Origin: Algoriphagus aquimarinus
Lineage (GTDB): Bacteria > Bacteroidota > Bacteroidia > Cytophagales > Cyclobacteriaceae
Length of the DNA stretch: 64,000 nt
Reading direction: 5' to 3'
Assembly (NCBI RefSeq): GCF_007997215.1
Contig: NZ_VORW01000015.1
Coordinates: 1-64,000, forward strand
Positions 38,184 through 46,790 of this stretch are shown in pieces (the stretch's first letter is position 1; each line of letters starts with the position of its first letter). Below the pieces are notes generated by a model that was given only the letters and a program-made list of their open reading frames with translations, did no database searches and was not told the DNA's origin. The translations under genes and the position numbers were made by a program.

Positions 38184-39260
38184 TCAAACTTTTAAGCTAT
38201 TAGATTTTTTTTCGAATTCCAGGCTCTCCAGTAAAGTCCAACCAATTCCTGACAATCCAGAAACCAGCCCAATGTTTTTCTTAAATGGGCTGTAAAAATC
38301 AGCTTCTCCCCAGCATACTGACTCATTGAATTTCTCGAAAATCAGCTTATCTGAAGGAAGAAAAGAATTATCTCCGGTAATCTCACCAATTTTTTTCCCT
38401 AATAGCCTCAAACCGCTAACCCCATTAATAACTTGTATATTAAGATTTTTAGACTCAGAGTTGAAGATTACTTCCATATCAATGGAGTTTTTCAAAAACT
38501 CAGCATGCTTCTTTAAAGCTGCATTATCGATCTCCTCTAACACTGATTCGATACCCAGCAACAGAAACAATCTATTGCTTTGAAGACACGGAAAAAGAGA
38601 AAGTAAGTTTGGAAGCAGGAAATCAAGAATCCGATCCACCTTATAGGAATTCACCTCTAATCTTTTCGCCTTTGCCAACACGATCAGTACAAGGGGCAGA
38701 TCCCAAAAGATGTTGAATAGTTGCGGCTCTCTGTCTTGTAACTTTTCTTCCTCAATCAATTGTCCCAGTTGATTAAGGAGTCCAGCAGAAAGTTTTTGAA
38801 AAATATAGGTATTTGACTGATGGCCTGATTTCAATGAACTTTCCAATCGGTCAAAACAATATACAAGGTAGCCGATGATCCCATTCTGTAAATTTGCCGG
38901 TAGATTGGTTTTTTGATCTTCCAAATACTTATAAATCCTATCATCCAGCTCGCCCAAAGTATCATCAAGATCCGCTTCCACAAAATCTAAATTGACCAAA
39001 TAACTGATACCCCATGCAATACCGGCCAGGCCATTTTCAAAATCTGTAGGAAGTTTGGCTTCACTTAACTTTTCAAAAATCTCTCCTAACAGACTGTCCG
39101 CTATCTTCAGAAACTCTTGGTCTTCGCTCTTCCTTGCCAAGTGATAGAAGTAAATACTCAAACCCAACTTTCCATTCAGCAGCCCCACCCCATGTTCCTC
39201 TTTGACATTTCCCAATAGATACCTGTTGATTTTCTGAAGTCTTTCCAATGCCTGTTCCAT
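38184..39260 (-). CDS. LanC-like protein without the zinc site, module B
   Basis: 358 aa, close paralogue of the 28401 gene. The Gly-rich toroid motifs are kept ('LLNGKLGLSIYFYHLAR', 'FENGLAGIAWG', 'GLVSGLSGIGWTLL'), and again the 'CHG' zinc motif is absent with 'VSG' in its place. The first motif even has Asn for His ('LLNGKLG'). Both copies lost the ligands but remain intact, which suggests a conserved non-catalytic role. Confidence 0.75.
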   Translation of the reverse strand: MEQALERLQKINRYLLGNVKEEHGVGLLNGKLGLSIYFYHLARKSEDQEFLKIADSLLGEIFEKLSEAKLPTDFENGLAGIAWGISYLVNLDFVEADLDDTLGELDDRIYKYLEDQKTNLPANLQNGIIGYLVYCFDRLESSLKSGHQSNTYIFQKLSAGLLNQLGQLIEEEKLQDREPQLFNIFWDLPLVLIVLAKAKRLEVNSYKVDRILDFLLPNLLSLFPCLQSNRLFLLLGIESVLEEIDNAALKKHAEFLKNSIDMEVIFNSESKNLNIQVINGVSGLRLLGKKIGEITGDNSFLPSDKLIFEKFNESVCWGEADFYSPFKKNIGLVSGLSGIGWTLLESLEFEKKSNSLKV

Positions 39261-39290
39261 AGCTCTTATATTAAACGCTCCATAAATTAA

Positions 39291-40595
39291 TTAATACTCG
39301 TTTATCGATTTTAGCTTGAAAAAAAGCCTTTCAGCCACACTCAAGTCTTCTGTAATGATCTCCGCTGTACCCAATAGTTCTTGCTTTAGCTGAATCTCCT
39401 TTCCATATGAAGTTTTTGTTCCATAAGGAAGAGTACTATAGACCAAATAATTCCCTTCCTCATCAGGAGAAACCGATATACTTCCTACTTCCCCTCTAAG
39501 GGTTCCGAATTGCTGAAAAGGAAAATTATCCAACTTGATCAATATCCGCTGTCCCATTATGATTTTACCCGTATTTTGCGAAGAGACAATCATTTTACCC
39601 AAGAGTTCTGACCTTTGATCAGGTAGTATAGAAAAGACATGCTCACCTGCTTGGACAAATTGATGCTCACCCCATACTCCCTGGAAGCTAACCTCACCAT
39701 CGGTAGAGGAAACCAACACATAATTACGCTCCCATTCTCTTACAGCGCGTTTCAAACCATGAAAGGACTGGATCAGATTAATTAGTGCCCTGGATTCATC
39801 CTGCTCTTTGGTCACTTGTGTACTTTTAAGCGTTTGTCCCGCATTCACCAAAGCTTCTTGAAGTTGGGAAATCGAAATAATCATTCCATTGACCTGTTCC
39901 TGCACTTGGAGATATTCCATTTCCCGGCTCTCAAAGTCTTTGGCTGCAATTACGCCGCCTTCATAGAGTATCTTGTTTCGTTTAAAATCTGTCTCTACCA
40001 GACTAACCTTTCTTTCCAGGATCTCCTTTTGGGCCAATTGGCTATTCAGCCGTTCATGGATTTCCTGAATAGATTGTCGGTTCCCTTCCAACTGAACTAG
40101 GGATGGCTGAAGCGTTTCAAGCAACTTGAATTCCATGTAGGATCTTTCAAACTCCACAAATGCAAGTTCTATTTCTCCCAAGACCACATCTGAAAGAGAA
40201 TCTATAGGAAAGAAAAACCCATTGTCTTTCCCAAAGGGAATCTCATCCAGCAACTTTTTCAGCATCAGTACACTGTTCAACTCAGAAGTACTTTTTATAC
40301 TGGCCAATGGCTGACCTGCCTGCACTTTTTCGCCGTTGTTCACCCAAAGCCTATCTATCTGTCCGGAAGTTCTAGCTATCATCTTTTCCGTTGGTTCTAC
40401 CGTGGTAACCATCACCCTGGACATAATAAAATCCGGATATTTGATAAAAAAGGACAAAAAAATCACCCCACAGGTAATAATAAATACCAGTGTGATCCCC
40501 CACCGGATCAGCCAGGCAGGAGGAGTTGTAATAATCTCCTGAACCTCCTCGGATCTGAGCTGTAGATTATCAATAGGGTGGGGATTTTCAGGCAT
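39291..40595 (-). CDS. HlyD-family membrane fusion protein, module B
   Basis: 434 aa, same length and layout as copy A: membrane segment at ~34-55, lipoyl halves around a long coiled coil, C-terminal beta barrel. It starts 2 bp after the end of the broken exporter gene. Because exporter B is frameshifted, this adaptor may pair with exporter A, whose partner surfaces are nearly identical. Confidence 0.88.
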   Translation of the reverse strand: MPENPHPIDNLQLRSEEVQEIITTPPAWLIRWGITLVFIITCGVIFLSFFIKYPDFIMSRVMVTTVEPTEKMIARTSGQIDRLWVNNGEKVQAGQPLASIKSTSELNSVLMLKKLLDEIPFGKDNGFFFPIDSLSDVVLGEIELAFVEFERSYMEFKLLETLQPSLVQLEGNRQSIQEIHERLNSQLAQKEILERKVSLVETDFKRNKILYEGGVIAAKDFESREMEYLQVQEQVNGMIISISQLQEALVNAGQTLKSTQVTKEQDESRALINLIQSFHGLKRAVREWERNYVLVSSTDGEVSFQGVWGEHQFVQAGEHVFSILPDQRSELLGKMIVSSQNTGKIIMGQRILIKLDNFPFQQFGTLRGEVGSISVSPDEEGNYLVYSTLPYGTKTSYGKEIQLKQELLGTAEIITEDLSVAERLFFKLKSINEY

Positions 40596-40597
40596 GC

Positions 40598-42759
40598 CTA
40601 GTTTTTTTTAATTTTTTCCAACTCCAATTGATTTTTCACCAAATCGTAATACACTCCTTTCTGGAAAACCAACTGTTCATGGGTTCCGGTCTCCATAATC
40701 TTACCCTCATCCATTACAATGATCTGATCCGCATTTCTTACCGTACTGAGCCGGTGAGCGATGATGAATACCGTTTTCTCTTTCATAAAACGGTTCAGGT
40801 TTTCCATAACGATCCGTTCATTTTTGGCATCTAAGGCAGAGGTTGCTTCGTCAAAAAAGAGAATCTCCGGATTTTTATAAACTGCACGGGCGATAAATAA
40901 ACGTTGCTTTTGCCCGGTACTGATTCCAACACCCTCATTTCCGATTTTAGTATTGAATCTTAGGGGAAGGGATTGTATAAAGTCATAAATATTGGCAGTC
41001 TGTGAAGCAATCACCAGTCGATCAAAATCAACCACTTCTTCCCCAACTGCAATATTTGCAGCGATGGTATCATTGAACACATATCCATCCTGCATTACAA
41101 CTCCGCAATGGTCTCTCCAACTACGGGGTGATATGAATTTAAAGTCATGTCTTCCATAATGTATTTCTCCTTTTTCTGGCTCGTAAAATTTTAGCAGGAG
41201 TTTCATTAGGGTGGTTTTCCCGCATCCACTAGCTCCTACTATTGCAGTAATTTTTTTCGAAGGAACAGTCAGATTAAGTTTTTTAAGAACATTTTCCTCA
41301 GCTCCCATATATCGGAAGCTGAGATTGTTCACCTTTATATTCTCTCCGGGTGCAATATTATAGACCAGCTGCCCGTCTCTCCTTTCCTCGTCTTCCTTAT
41401 CATGGATCTCGTTTAGCCTCTCCAAACTGATCTTGGCATCCTGATAGGTACGGGCAAAAGTGACTATCCCCATAATTGGACCATTCAGTTGTCCGATGAT
41501 ATACTGGAGAGAAAGCATCATCCCCAGTGTAAGCTGCCCTTCTATCACCAGGATCGCTGAGGCAAAGGTGACAAATATGTTTTTCAGCTCATTGATTACC
41601 GAAGATCCTACTCCCTGGGTCTGTTCCAGTGCGAGTGTTTTAATTGATACTTGGAAAAGACTGGCCTGTACAAACTCCCATTTCCAACGTTTTTGGGTTT
41701 CAGCATTGTGTAACTTGATCTCCTGCATGCCATTGATCAGCTCTATGACTGTACTTTGCTCCTGGCTGAGCTGCGCAAACCGCATGTAATCAAGCTCTTT
41801 TCTTCGCTTTAGAAAGTAGAGAATCCATAGGATATAAACCACACTTCCTCCCATAAATATGAGGAAGATCATGGGGCTATAATAAATCAATACTGCACCG
41901 AAAACAAAAAGGTTAAAAAAAGAAAAAAAAGTGTTCAATGCCGTACCGGTTAACAGGTTTTCTATCCTTCTATGATCTCCGATCCGCTGCATGATATCAC
42001 CTGTCATCCGGGTATCGAAAAATGAAATAGGCAAGTTCATCAGCTTGATAAAAAAATCTGAAACAAGTGAAATATTTACACGGGTACTGAGGTGGAGCAA
42101 AATCCAACTTCGGAACACCTCTACACTCGTTCGTCCAAAAAACAACATTACCTGAGCAATCAAGATTAGATAAATAAACCCAATATCCTGGTTTTGAATC
42201 CCGATATCAACGATACTTTGGGTTAGGAAAGGAAAAATCAGCTGGAGTAAACTGCCCACCAGCAAACCAATGCCAAGCTGGGTGATCAGACTTTTATACT
42301 TGAAAAGGTATTGAAAGAGAAACCCAAGCGACCTCTTATCCGAATGTTTCCACTTTAATTTTTTAAACTTAGGAGTTGGCTCAAGAAGCAAGGTAATTCC
42401 TTCCTTACTTTCTTCATTAGCATTATTCCCAATCCATACCCTGGATCTGAAAGATAGACCTTACCAGTTTTGATCTTATAAACTACCACAAAGTGATTCT
42501 TGTCCCAGTGCACAATCAGGGGCATTTGAGTCTGCTCCAATCTCTTAAAATCCAACTTAGCCCCAATGGTTTTAAACCCAATGGCCTCTGCCGCATCGCT
42601 CAGCTTGAGCAAATTGCTGCCTGACCGCGTAGTCTCTGAAAGGTTGCGGATTTCCTTCAGAGAGATCAGCCTGCCATAGTGCTTCGAAATGATCCGTAGA
42701 CAGGTAGGCCCACAGTCTTTAGAGTCGGGTTGCTTATAGAAGGGGAAATTGTGTTGCAA
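40598..42759 (-). pseudogene. C39 peptidase-ABC exporter, module B (frameshifted)
   Basis: The first part (from TTG 42759) encodes the C39 domain with Cys16 and the His site to 'VYLSDPGYGL', then leaves frame. The second part (to 40598, up to 597 codons) keeps the membrane and ATPase domains with Walker A 'GASGCGKTT' and 'STGQKQR'. Compared with copy A, 40 bp are missing exactly between two GGATTG repeats (junction 42430-42435). About 13 residues are lost and the frame is broken. A separate protease piece and an ABC piece from an internal start cannot be ruled out. A homopolymer-type sequencing error does not explain a 40-bp loss. Confidence 0.88.
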
Positions 42760-42785
42760 AAATTATTTTTTAATTTTTAAGAAAC

Positions 42786-43934
42786 CTAATTTGTCTTACT
42801 AGTAACATTATTTAAACTTATTCTGACAAATCCCATTTCATCGTCCAAATTAAGGAGTAACCAAAGCTTCCCATCTTTAGTGAAATAATCATTATCAAAG
42901 TCTGAAAATTCTTCTATTTCAAGCTCAGAAAGGAGCTTAAATTCAGAGTCGAAAACAGTTAGAAAAACCTTAATTTCTTGAGTTTCAATATGAGTAGCAT
43001 TCGATAATTCTTTATTTTCCTCCGAAAAAATTGTTTTCGTCGACAAACGAAAATACTGCTTACTTTCAATATCCCACACTGGACGATAATACCTAACTTG
43101 TTCTTTGAAATGTTTAATTTCTTTCTTTATTTGTTCCATTGAACCGACACTAATATTTGGGGGATTTACACTTTTGGGAGTCAGTGTAGGCTTATAATCT
43201 ACAAATTTCAAGGCTTTAGCTTTATAATCATAATATATGATCTCATTTGAAAATTCATAACTTATAATAATCTTATTATTTTGATGAGTAAGTTCTACAC
43301 TAGGATCAATAATAGTACCGGACTGATCACTCCTAATGCTTAAATCGCCATATGATTTTTTTGAATTGAGGTCTAATCTGTCTACTTTATTTTCTTTTAT
43401 AGACAAAACATCAAGATTAACTTCAACATTTTTATAATCGTATGAAAGACCAAAAACAAGTAAATCTTCTGATTCTACAATAACTTGTATCCTAGGATAA
43501 TCTCCATATTTTTCCCCAATAGAATCTATTGAATTTCTCCAATCTACTTTTTTAATTAAGATTCCATTATCATCAAAAATTGCTGATTTCTCATATGATT
43601 TGATAAAGATACGATCATCTTTCAATACATTGAATCCAGTGAAAATTTCGCCAGTTCCATTTGGGCCTTCTTTTTCAAATGCTATCCTTTTTATAAATTC
43701 TAACTTTTCAAGATCTATTTGATCCAATGAATGGTTAAAAGAATTATAAGAAAAAATTGATTTTTTTTCAAAATCTAAATCAGAAAATGAAGCAAATCCC
43801 CACAGATCCAAAATTTCATTCTTAGAATTGATTCTCACAGTATCTAACGAATAAGACACTGATGGATTTTCGACTTCAATTTCTCTTGCCGTACACGCAG
43901 ATAATAGTAAAATTAAAATAATAAAATATTTCAT
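42786..43934 (-). CDS. Beta-propeller-like lipoprotein, module B (possible immunity)
   Basis: 382 aa. Signal 'MKYFIILILLLSACTA' with lipidation Cys14, then repeated strands ('AFEKEGPNGTGEIFTGFNVL') typical of Bacteroidota 6-bladed propeller/DUF4221-like lipoproteins. It is in the same position as the 33285 gene but has clearly diverged from it, unlike the flanking export genes. AT-rich. It would sit in the periplasm, and a peptide-specific immunity role fits its pairing with precursor B, though unproven. Confidence 0.68.
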   Translation of the reverse strand: MKYFIILILLLSACTAREIEVENPSVSYSLDTVRINSKNEILDLWGFASFSDLDFEKKSIFSYNSFNHSLDQIDLEKLEFIKRIAFEKEGPNGTGEIFTGFNVLKDDRIFIKSYEKSAIFDDNGILIKKVDWRNSIDSIGEKYGDYPRIQVIVESEDLLVFGLSYDYKNVEVNLDVLSIKENKVDRLDLNSKKSYGDLSIRSDQSGTIIDPSVELTHQNNKIIISYEFSNEIIYYDYKAKALKFVDYKPTLTPKSVNPPNISVGSMEQIKKEIKHFKEQVRYYRPVWDIESKQYFRLSTKTIFSEENKELSNATHIETQEIKVFLTVFDSEFKLLSELEIEEFSDFDNDYFTKDGKLWLLLNLDDEMGFVRISLNNVTSKTN

Positions 43935-43991
43935 TAGGGTTTCTTATGAAGGAATTAAATGAAGCCACAATTACTGTGGCTTCATGAATTT

Positions 43992-44201
43992 TTATCCAAT
44001 AGGATTAGGCTTACAATATCCATTTGTGATACTATCACAAGATGTTCCTCCGCAGCATACTGCAGTTGGGTAATCTGAACCACATTTCATATCAATACAA
44101 TCTGGTACAGATCCAGAACCTCCATAAATGTTGACCATTTGACTTCTTTGAAGCACTTCCACTGAAGCAAGCTTCAATTTTCCTAAACTTAACTTTTTCA
44201 T
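43992..44201 (-). CDS. GG-leader RiPP precursor peptide B
   Basis: 69 aa. Leader 'MKKLSLGKLKLASVEVLQR' and 'IYGG' (25-28) as in A and C. The core is 41 residues with six Cys, including a Cys-Cys pair in 'AVCCGGTSC', plus Ser and Thr, ending 'CKPNPIG'. Six Cys could form three disulfides, which fits the VKOR-thioredoxin gene directly upstream. The core shares no clear similarity with A or C. Confidence 0.85.
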   Translation of the reverse strand: MKKLSLGKLKLASVEVLQRSQMVNIYGGSGSVPDCIDMKCGSDYPTAVCCGGTSCDSITNGYCKPNPIG

Positions 44202-44238
44202 TTTTGTATTTGTTTTTTTGTGTTTCTTCGGACATTAA

Positions 44239-44276
44239 AGTCAGCCAAAGGATCTGACTATTCATCGCGATTGAAT
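44239..44276 (-). promoter_or_regulatory. Hairpin and palindrome upstream of precursor B
   Basis: The stem AGTCAG/CTGACT (44239-44259) is followed by ATTCATCGCGATTGAAT (44260-44276), identical to the palindrome before precursor A. The stem sequence differs between copies but is conserved as a structure. Confidence 0.5.
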
Positions 44277-44305
44277 TTTTTTTATAGAAGAGATTTGAAT
44301 AATGT

Positions 44306-45868
44306 TTAGTCTAATAAATATTTCAAATCTTCCACCTTATACTCCTTCGGTAATTCATAGCCGTCTATAAATAGTGTTGGGGTATAGGCAATATTTTCTC
44401 TTTCACACCAATCTTCCATCAGTTTTACCTTTTCTTCCTGAAGATTCAATTCTCCGTTTATCGGGTATTGAGTAGCAAATTGTACATAGTCCTTTTTCTT
44501 GGCCCCATGCCAAAAATCCAAAGCTTCGCGGATATATCCAGAATTACCTTTCCCGTCCACAGCTAAGAGATGTCTTATCGTTTTTTCTTTTTGTTCATCG
44601 CCTCTCCCCGGGGTGAAAAGAATCTGAAGGTCAATATTTCCTCTGTCAAACAGACTTTCCAAGATAGGATGTACCTCCGAGCAAGGCCCACAATAAGGGT
44701 TACAGACTTTGATGACTTGGTATTTCAATTTTTCCCCTTTTAGCAAAATCCCTAGGCCTTCTGGCTTATTCTGGATTTTCCTGGATCTGGATAGTACCGC
44801 TTCAAACAGCTCCTTATTGCTTTTAAGTTTGGCCAGCTCTCTTTTGGCTTTAAAGATTTCATCTTTAAAGCCAAGCAACGGTTTGATCAGAATTCCTCCC
44901 AAAATCACTCCAGTGAACAGAAACACAAATAAACTTACCGCAGAAATAGATATGCCACCTCCCCAAAATTCTCCTCCCAATATAGTCAAGGCTTCCAATA
45001 TCAATACCCCTTGAATCAACAAACAGAACCTGCACCACTTCTTAATAACCATAGACTGATAATAAAAGGAGTATAGAACCACCGGAATGGTCGCCAAACT
45101 TATCCAGGCAAGGAATGTCATGGAGGATAAATCTGAGCTTACCAGCAGTCCTATTCCTGCAAAGAAGTAAGCGAATGCCATCAGACTGGGATTGATCCGC
45201 CCATCCACTAGCTGAAAAGTCTTTGAATCCAGAACAGAATTGCAATCCACACTTTTCCCTCCCGAGCAGAATTTCTGAAGGGCAGGGTTTTCTTTGTCGT
45301 GTTGATACCAGAGCAAGATGCTTGATATTGACAGTCCCAGTAACTTGAGCATAAAATAGGATAGAAACAATCCTGAAGCTTCATGCTCAACTAGGCCAAG
45401 CCCCAGCCAACCCAAAAAACTGACCACCCCAATCATTGCCACACCTTTAATGATCTGTTGATCCCGGATCTTTTGATTGATTTCCGGTTCGGCTGCATCT
45501 TCCCTTGCTTCTACCAGTAAACTCACACCTGTCCAACTCTTCAAAAAATCCAACCGGGATACGCCCTTTTGCTTTCCTTTTTCATCAAATAGGGAAACTG
45601 AATTTTCAGAAACAGCAGTGATCGCACTAAAGAAACTGCCATTAACCATCGATATCTGCACTATACCTGGCAGAGGGAAGTCATCCAATCGATCTGGACC
45701 AAGCTTGACTGCTATAGATTCCACCCCATATTCCTCTAGGGTATCCGATATAGACAGTAAGCTCGGATACTGGGGATGGGTGAGGATTTTTTCTTTCAGG
45801 AATTTGCCAGTATAAGGCACCTTAAGCGTTTCCAGTAATCTCTTGCAAATGACCAAACAGTTATCCAT
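44306..45868 (-). CDS. C39-like/VKOR/thioredoxin fusion, module B
   Basis: 520 aa, same length as copy A. Shares the inactive C39-like N-domain, the VKOR loop Cys ('FCSGGKSVDCNSVLDS'), 'KKWCRFCL' and the thioredoxin 'CNPYCGPCSEVHPILESL'. All redox Cys are kept, so it looks active and would form disulfides in precursor B after export. It is divergent from the XRE gene, and the 45958 operator-like site lies in the shared promoter. Confidence 0.85.
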   Translation of the reverse strand: MDNCLVICKRLLETLKVPYTGKFLKEKILTHPQYPSLLSISDTLEEYGVESIAVKLGPDRLDDFPLPGIVQISMVNGSFFSAITAVSENSVSLFDEKGKQKGVSRLDFLKSWTGVSLLVEAREDAAEPEINQKIRDQQIIKGVAMIGVVSFLGWLGLGLVEHEASGLFLSYFMLKLLGLSISSILLWYQHDKENPALQKFCSGGKSVDCNSVLDSKTFQLVDGRINPSLMAFAYFFAGIGLLVSSDLSSMTFLAWISLATIPVVLYSFYYQSMVIKKWCRFCLLIQGVLILEALTILGGEFWGGGISISAVSLFVFLFTGVILGGILIKPLLGFKDEIFKAKRELAKLKSNKELFEAVLSRSRKIQNKPEGLGILLKGEKLKYQVIKVCNPYCGPCSEVHPILESLFDRGNIDLQILFTPGRGDEQKEKTIRHLLAVDGKGNSGYIREALDFWHGAKKKDYVQFATQYPINGELNLQEEKVKLMEDWCERENIAYTPTLFIDGYELPKEYKVEDLKYLLD

Positions 45869-45957
45869 TGACTAGCAATAAAAATTTCAACTAAAATTTT
45901 GATGTTTAAAATGATTCAATAAATTTGAGAATTAAGTTTTTAAAAGACTATACCGTA

Positions 45958-45987
45958 TTTACTAATTTTCAGTAACTTTTTACTAAC
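45958..45987. promoter_or_regulatory. Operator-like repeat between XRE gene and VKOR gene B
   Basis: Same 30-bp sequence as at 36726. It is 20 bp before the XRE start codon on the plus strand and 90 bp before the VKOR start on the minus strand, so one bound protein could control both. Confidence 0.65.
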
Positions 45988-46006
45988 CCAATTAACCTTT
46001 TAAGGC

Positions 46007-46240
46007 ATGAAAATAGGCCATCAATTGAAAAAAGCCAGAGAATCTAAAAGACTAAGCCAACATGAGGTAGGCGAGCTTCTGGGCATTTCACAAAAAACAC
46101 TTTCTAACATAGAAAGTAACAAATCCCAGCCAACTGTTGCACATCTTGCTTTGATGGGAGAAATTTATGAGATGGATATACTGAAATTATTATCCGAAAA
46201 CGGAATCCATCTATCCCCCCCCCCCCCGCAATTTCTCTGA
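46007..46240 (+). CDS. XRE-family regulator with frameshifted tail
   Basis: 77 aa as read. The helix-turn-helix is 'LSQHEVGELLGISQKTLSNIE' region (residues ~17-36), followed by 'KSQPTVAHLALMGEIYEMDILKLL'. At residue ~70 a 13-C run makes the frame end in 'SPPPPQFL'. With 12 (or 15) C's the frame continues through 'NFSEPEEELRELKNALERIMG' to a TAG at 46296-46298, a coiled-coil-like tail usual in such regulators. It is the only near-complete copy of three possible regulator sites and is likely to control all three modules. Confidence 0.8.
   Translation: MKIGHQLKKARESKRLSQHEVGELLGISQKTLSNIESNKSQPTVAHLALMGEIYEMDILKLLSENGIHLSPPPPQFL
46215..46227. repeat. 13-base C homopolymer in XRE coding region
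   Basis: An uninterrupted C13 tract, far longer than expected by chance in AT-rich DNA, inside the regulator gene. Loss of one C restores the longer reading frame. Such tracts are classic sites of slipped-strand phase variation, but are also common sites of sequencing error. Confidence 0.9.
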
Positions 46241-46365
46241 ACCTGAGGAAGAATTACGTGAATTGAAGAATGCGCTGGAGAGAATTATGGGGAAATAGAT
46301 TCTGAGGATCTTGAAAAGTAGTATACAGCTCAGGAATTTATTTATATAATTCCAAATTTAATCAC

Positions 46366-46455
46366 TTACAGGTAATTGAAAAGCCTCCCCAAAAGCTCCA
46401 AATCATCCTCAAAATGGTTCGACTTCTGTATCGCCAGCTCCACCAGGCGAGACAT
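46366..46455 (-). CDS. Possible 29-aa peptide or gene remnant
   Basis: ATG at 46455 reads 'MSRLVELAIQKSNHFEDD' and on to 'LELLGRLFNYL' then TAA. The composition looks protein-like and reads like the C-terminal end of a larger protein rather than random sequence. I cannot name the parent. Treat as uncertain. Confidence 0.25.
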   Translation of the reverse strand: MSRLVELAIQKSNHFEDDLELLGRLFNYL

Positions 46456-46731
46456 AAAATAAGCCCAGAACACCAATCTTAATTAGATGACAAAAATAAA
46501 ACCGAATAAGAAGGGTGGAAAAATATATAACTAAATATAACAGTTTAGAGAAGTCCAATAAATCAAATTGATCCCGTCTTTTTTTGACATTATTTCTCAC
46601 AAATCGTAAATAAAATCATTAACTTACTAAAAATTAATCAATTAGATCACTTAAAAATAATTATGCCTTATTCGGTGACCTAAAGAAAAATAGAAAACAT
46701 AAACAACTATATATCAGTAACTTACAAGCTT

Positions 46732-46755
46732 AGGTTCGAATCCTGCCACCCCGAC
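46732..46755 (+). other. 3' end of a tRNA gene, possible attachment site
   Basis: AGGTTCGAATCC is a T-arm core, followed by TGC-CACCCCG-A, giving T-stem 3' strand, a 7-nt acceptor 3' strand and discriminator. The 5' part does not pair: the bases before AGG do not complete the T-stem and no anticodon arm or acceptor 5' strand exists upstream. This is how a tRNA-end attachment site looks after an element inserts in the gene. The full tRNA is not in the window. Confidence 0.55.
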
Positions 46756-46758
46756 ATT

Positions 46759-46790
46759 AAAGCCTTTGAATAATTTCAAAGGCTTTTTTT
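46759..46790 (+). terminator. Rho-independent terminator after tRNA end
   Basis: Stem AAAGCCTTTGAA (46759-46770) pairs perfectly with 46775-46786 around a TAAT loop, followed by a T tract to 46790. It was presumably the original terminator of the tRNA gene. Confidence 0.8.

Larger units (their letters stand above)
27614..46122. repeat. Two tandem RiPP modules: A (27614-36893) and B (37403-46122)
   Basis: Both modules have the same gene order and strand: XRE(+), operator, VKOR, precursor, propeller, exporter, HlyD, LanC-like, glycosyltransferase. Protein pairs are near-identical in the export and modification genes and different in precursor and propeller. The ~250 bp around the operator is almost identical at DNA level (one difference noticed in the first 110 bp), pointing to recent duplication or gene conversion. 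Confidence 0.9.

Noticed and set aside
28401..39260. Lanthipeptide gene cluster based on LanC-like genes
   Set aside because: No LanB, LanM or other dehydratase is present and both LanC-like proteins lack the zinc-binding CHG motif.
46409..46600. 63-codon minus-strand open frame near the XRE gene
   Set aside because: A different frame in the same place gives the more protein-like 29-aa reading; the longer one has low-complexity hydrophobic content and no motif.
46732..46755. Complete tRNA gene
   Set aside because: Only the T-arm and acceptor 3' strand are present; upstream bases form neither anticodon nor D arm.
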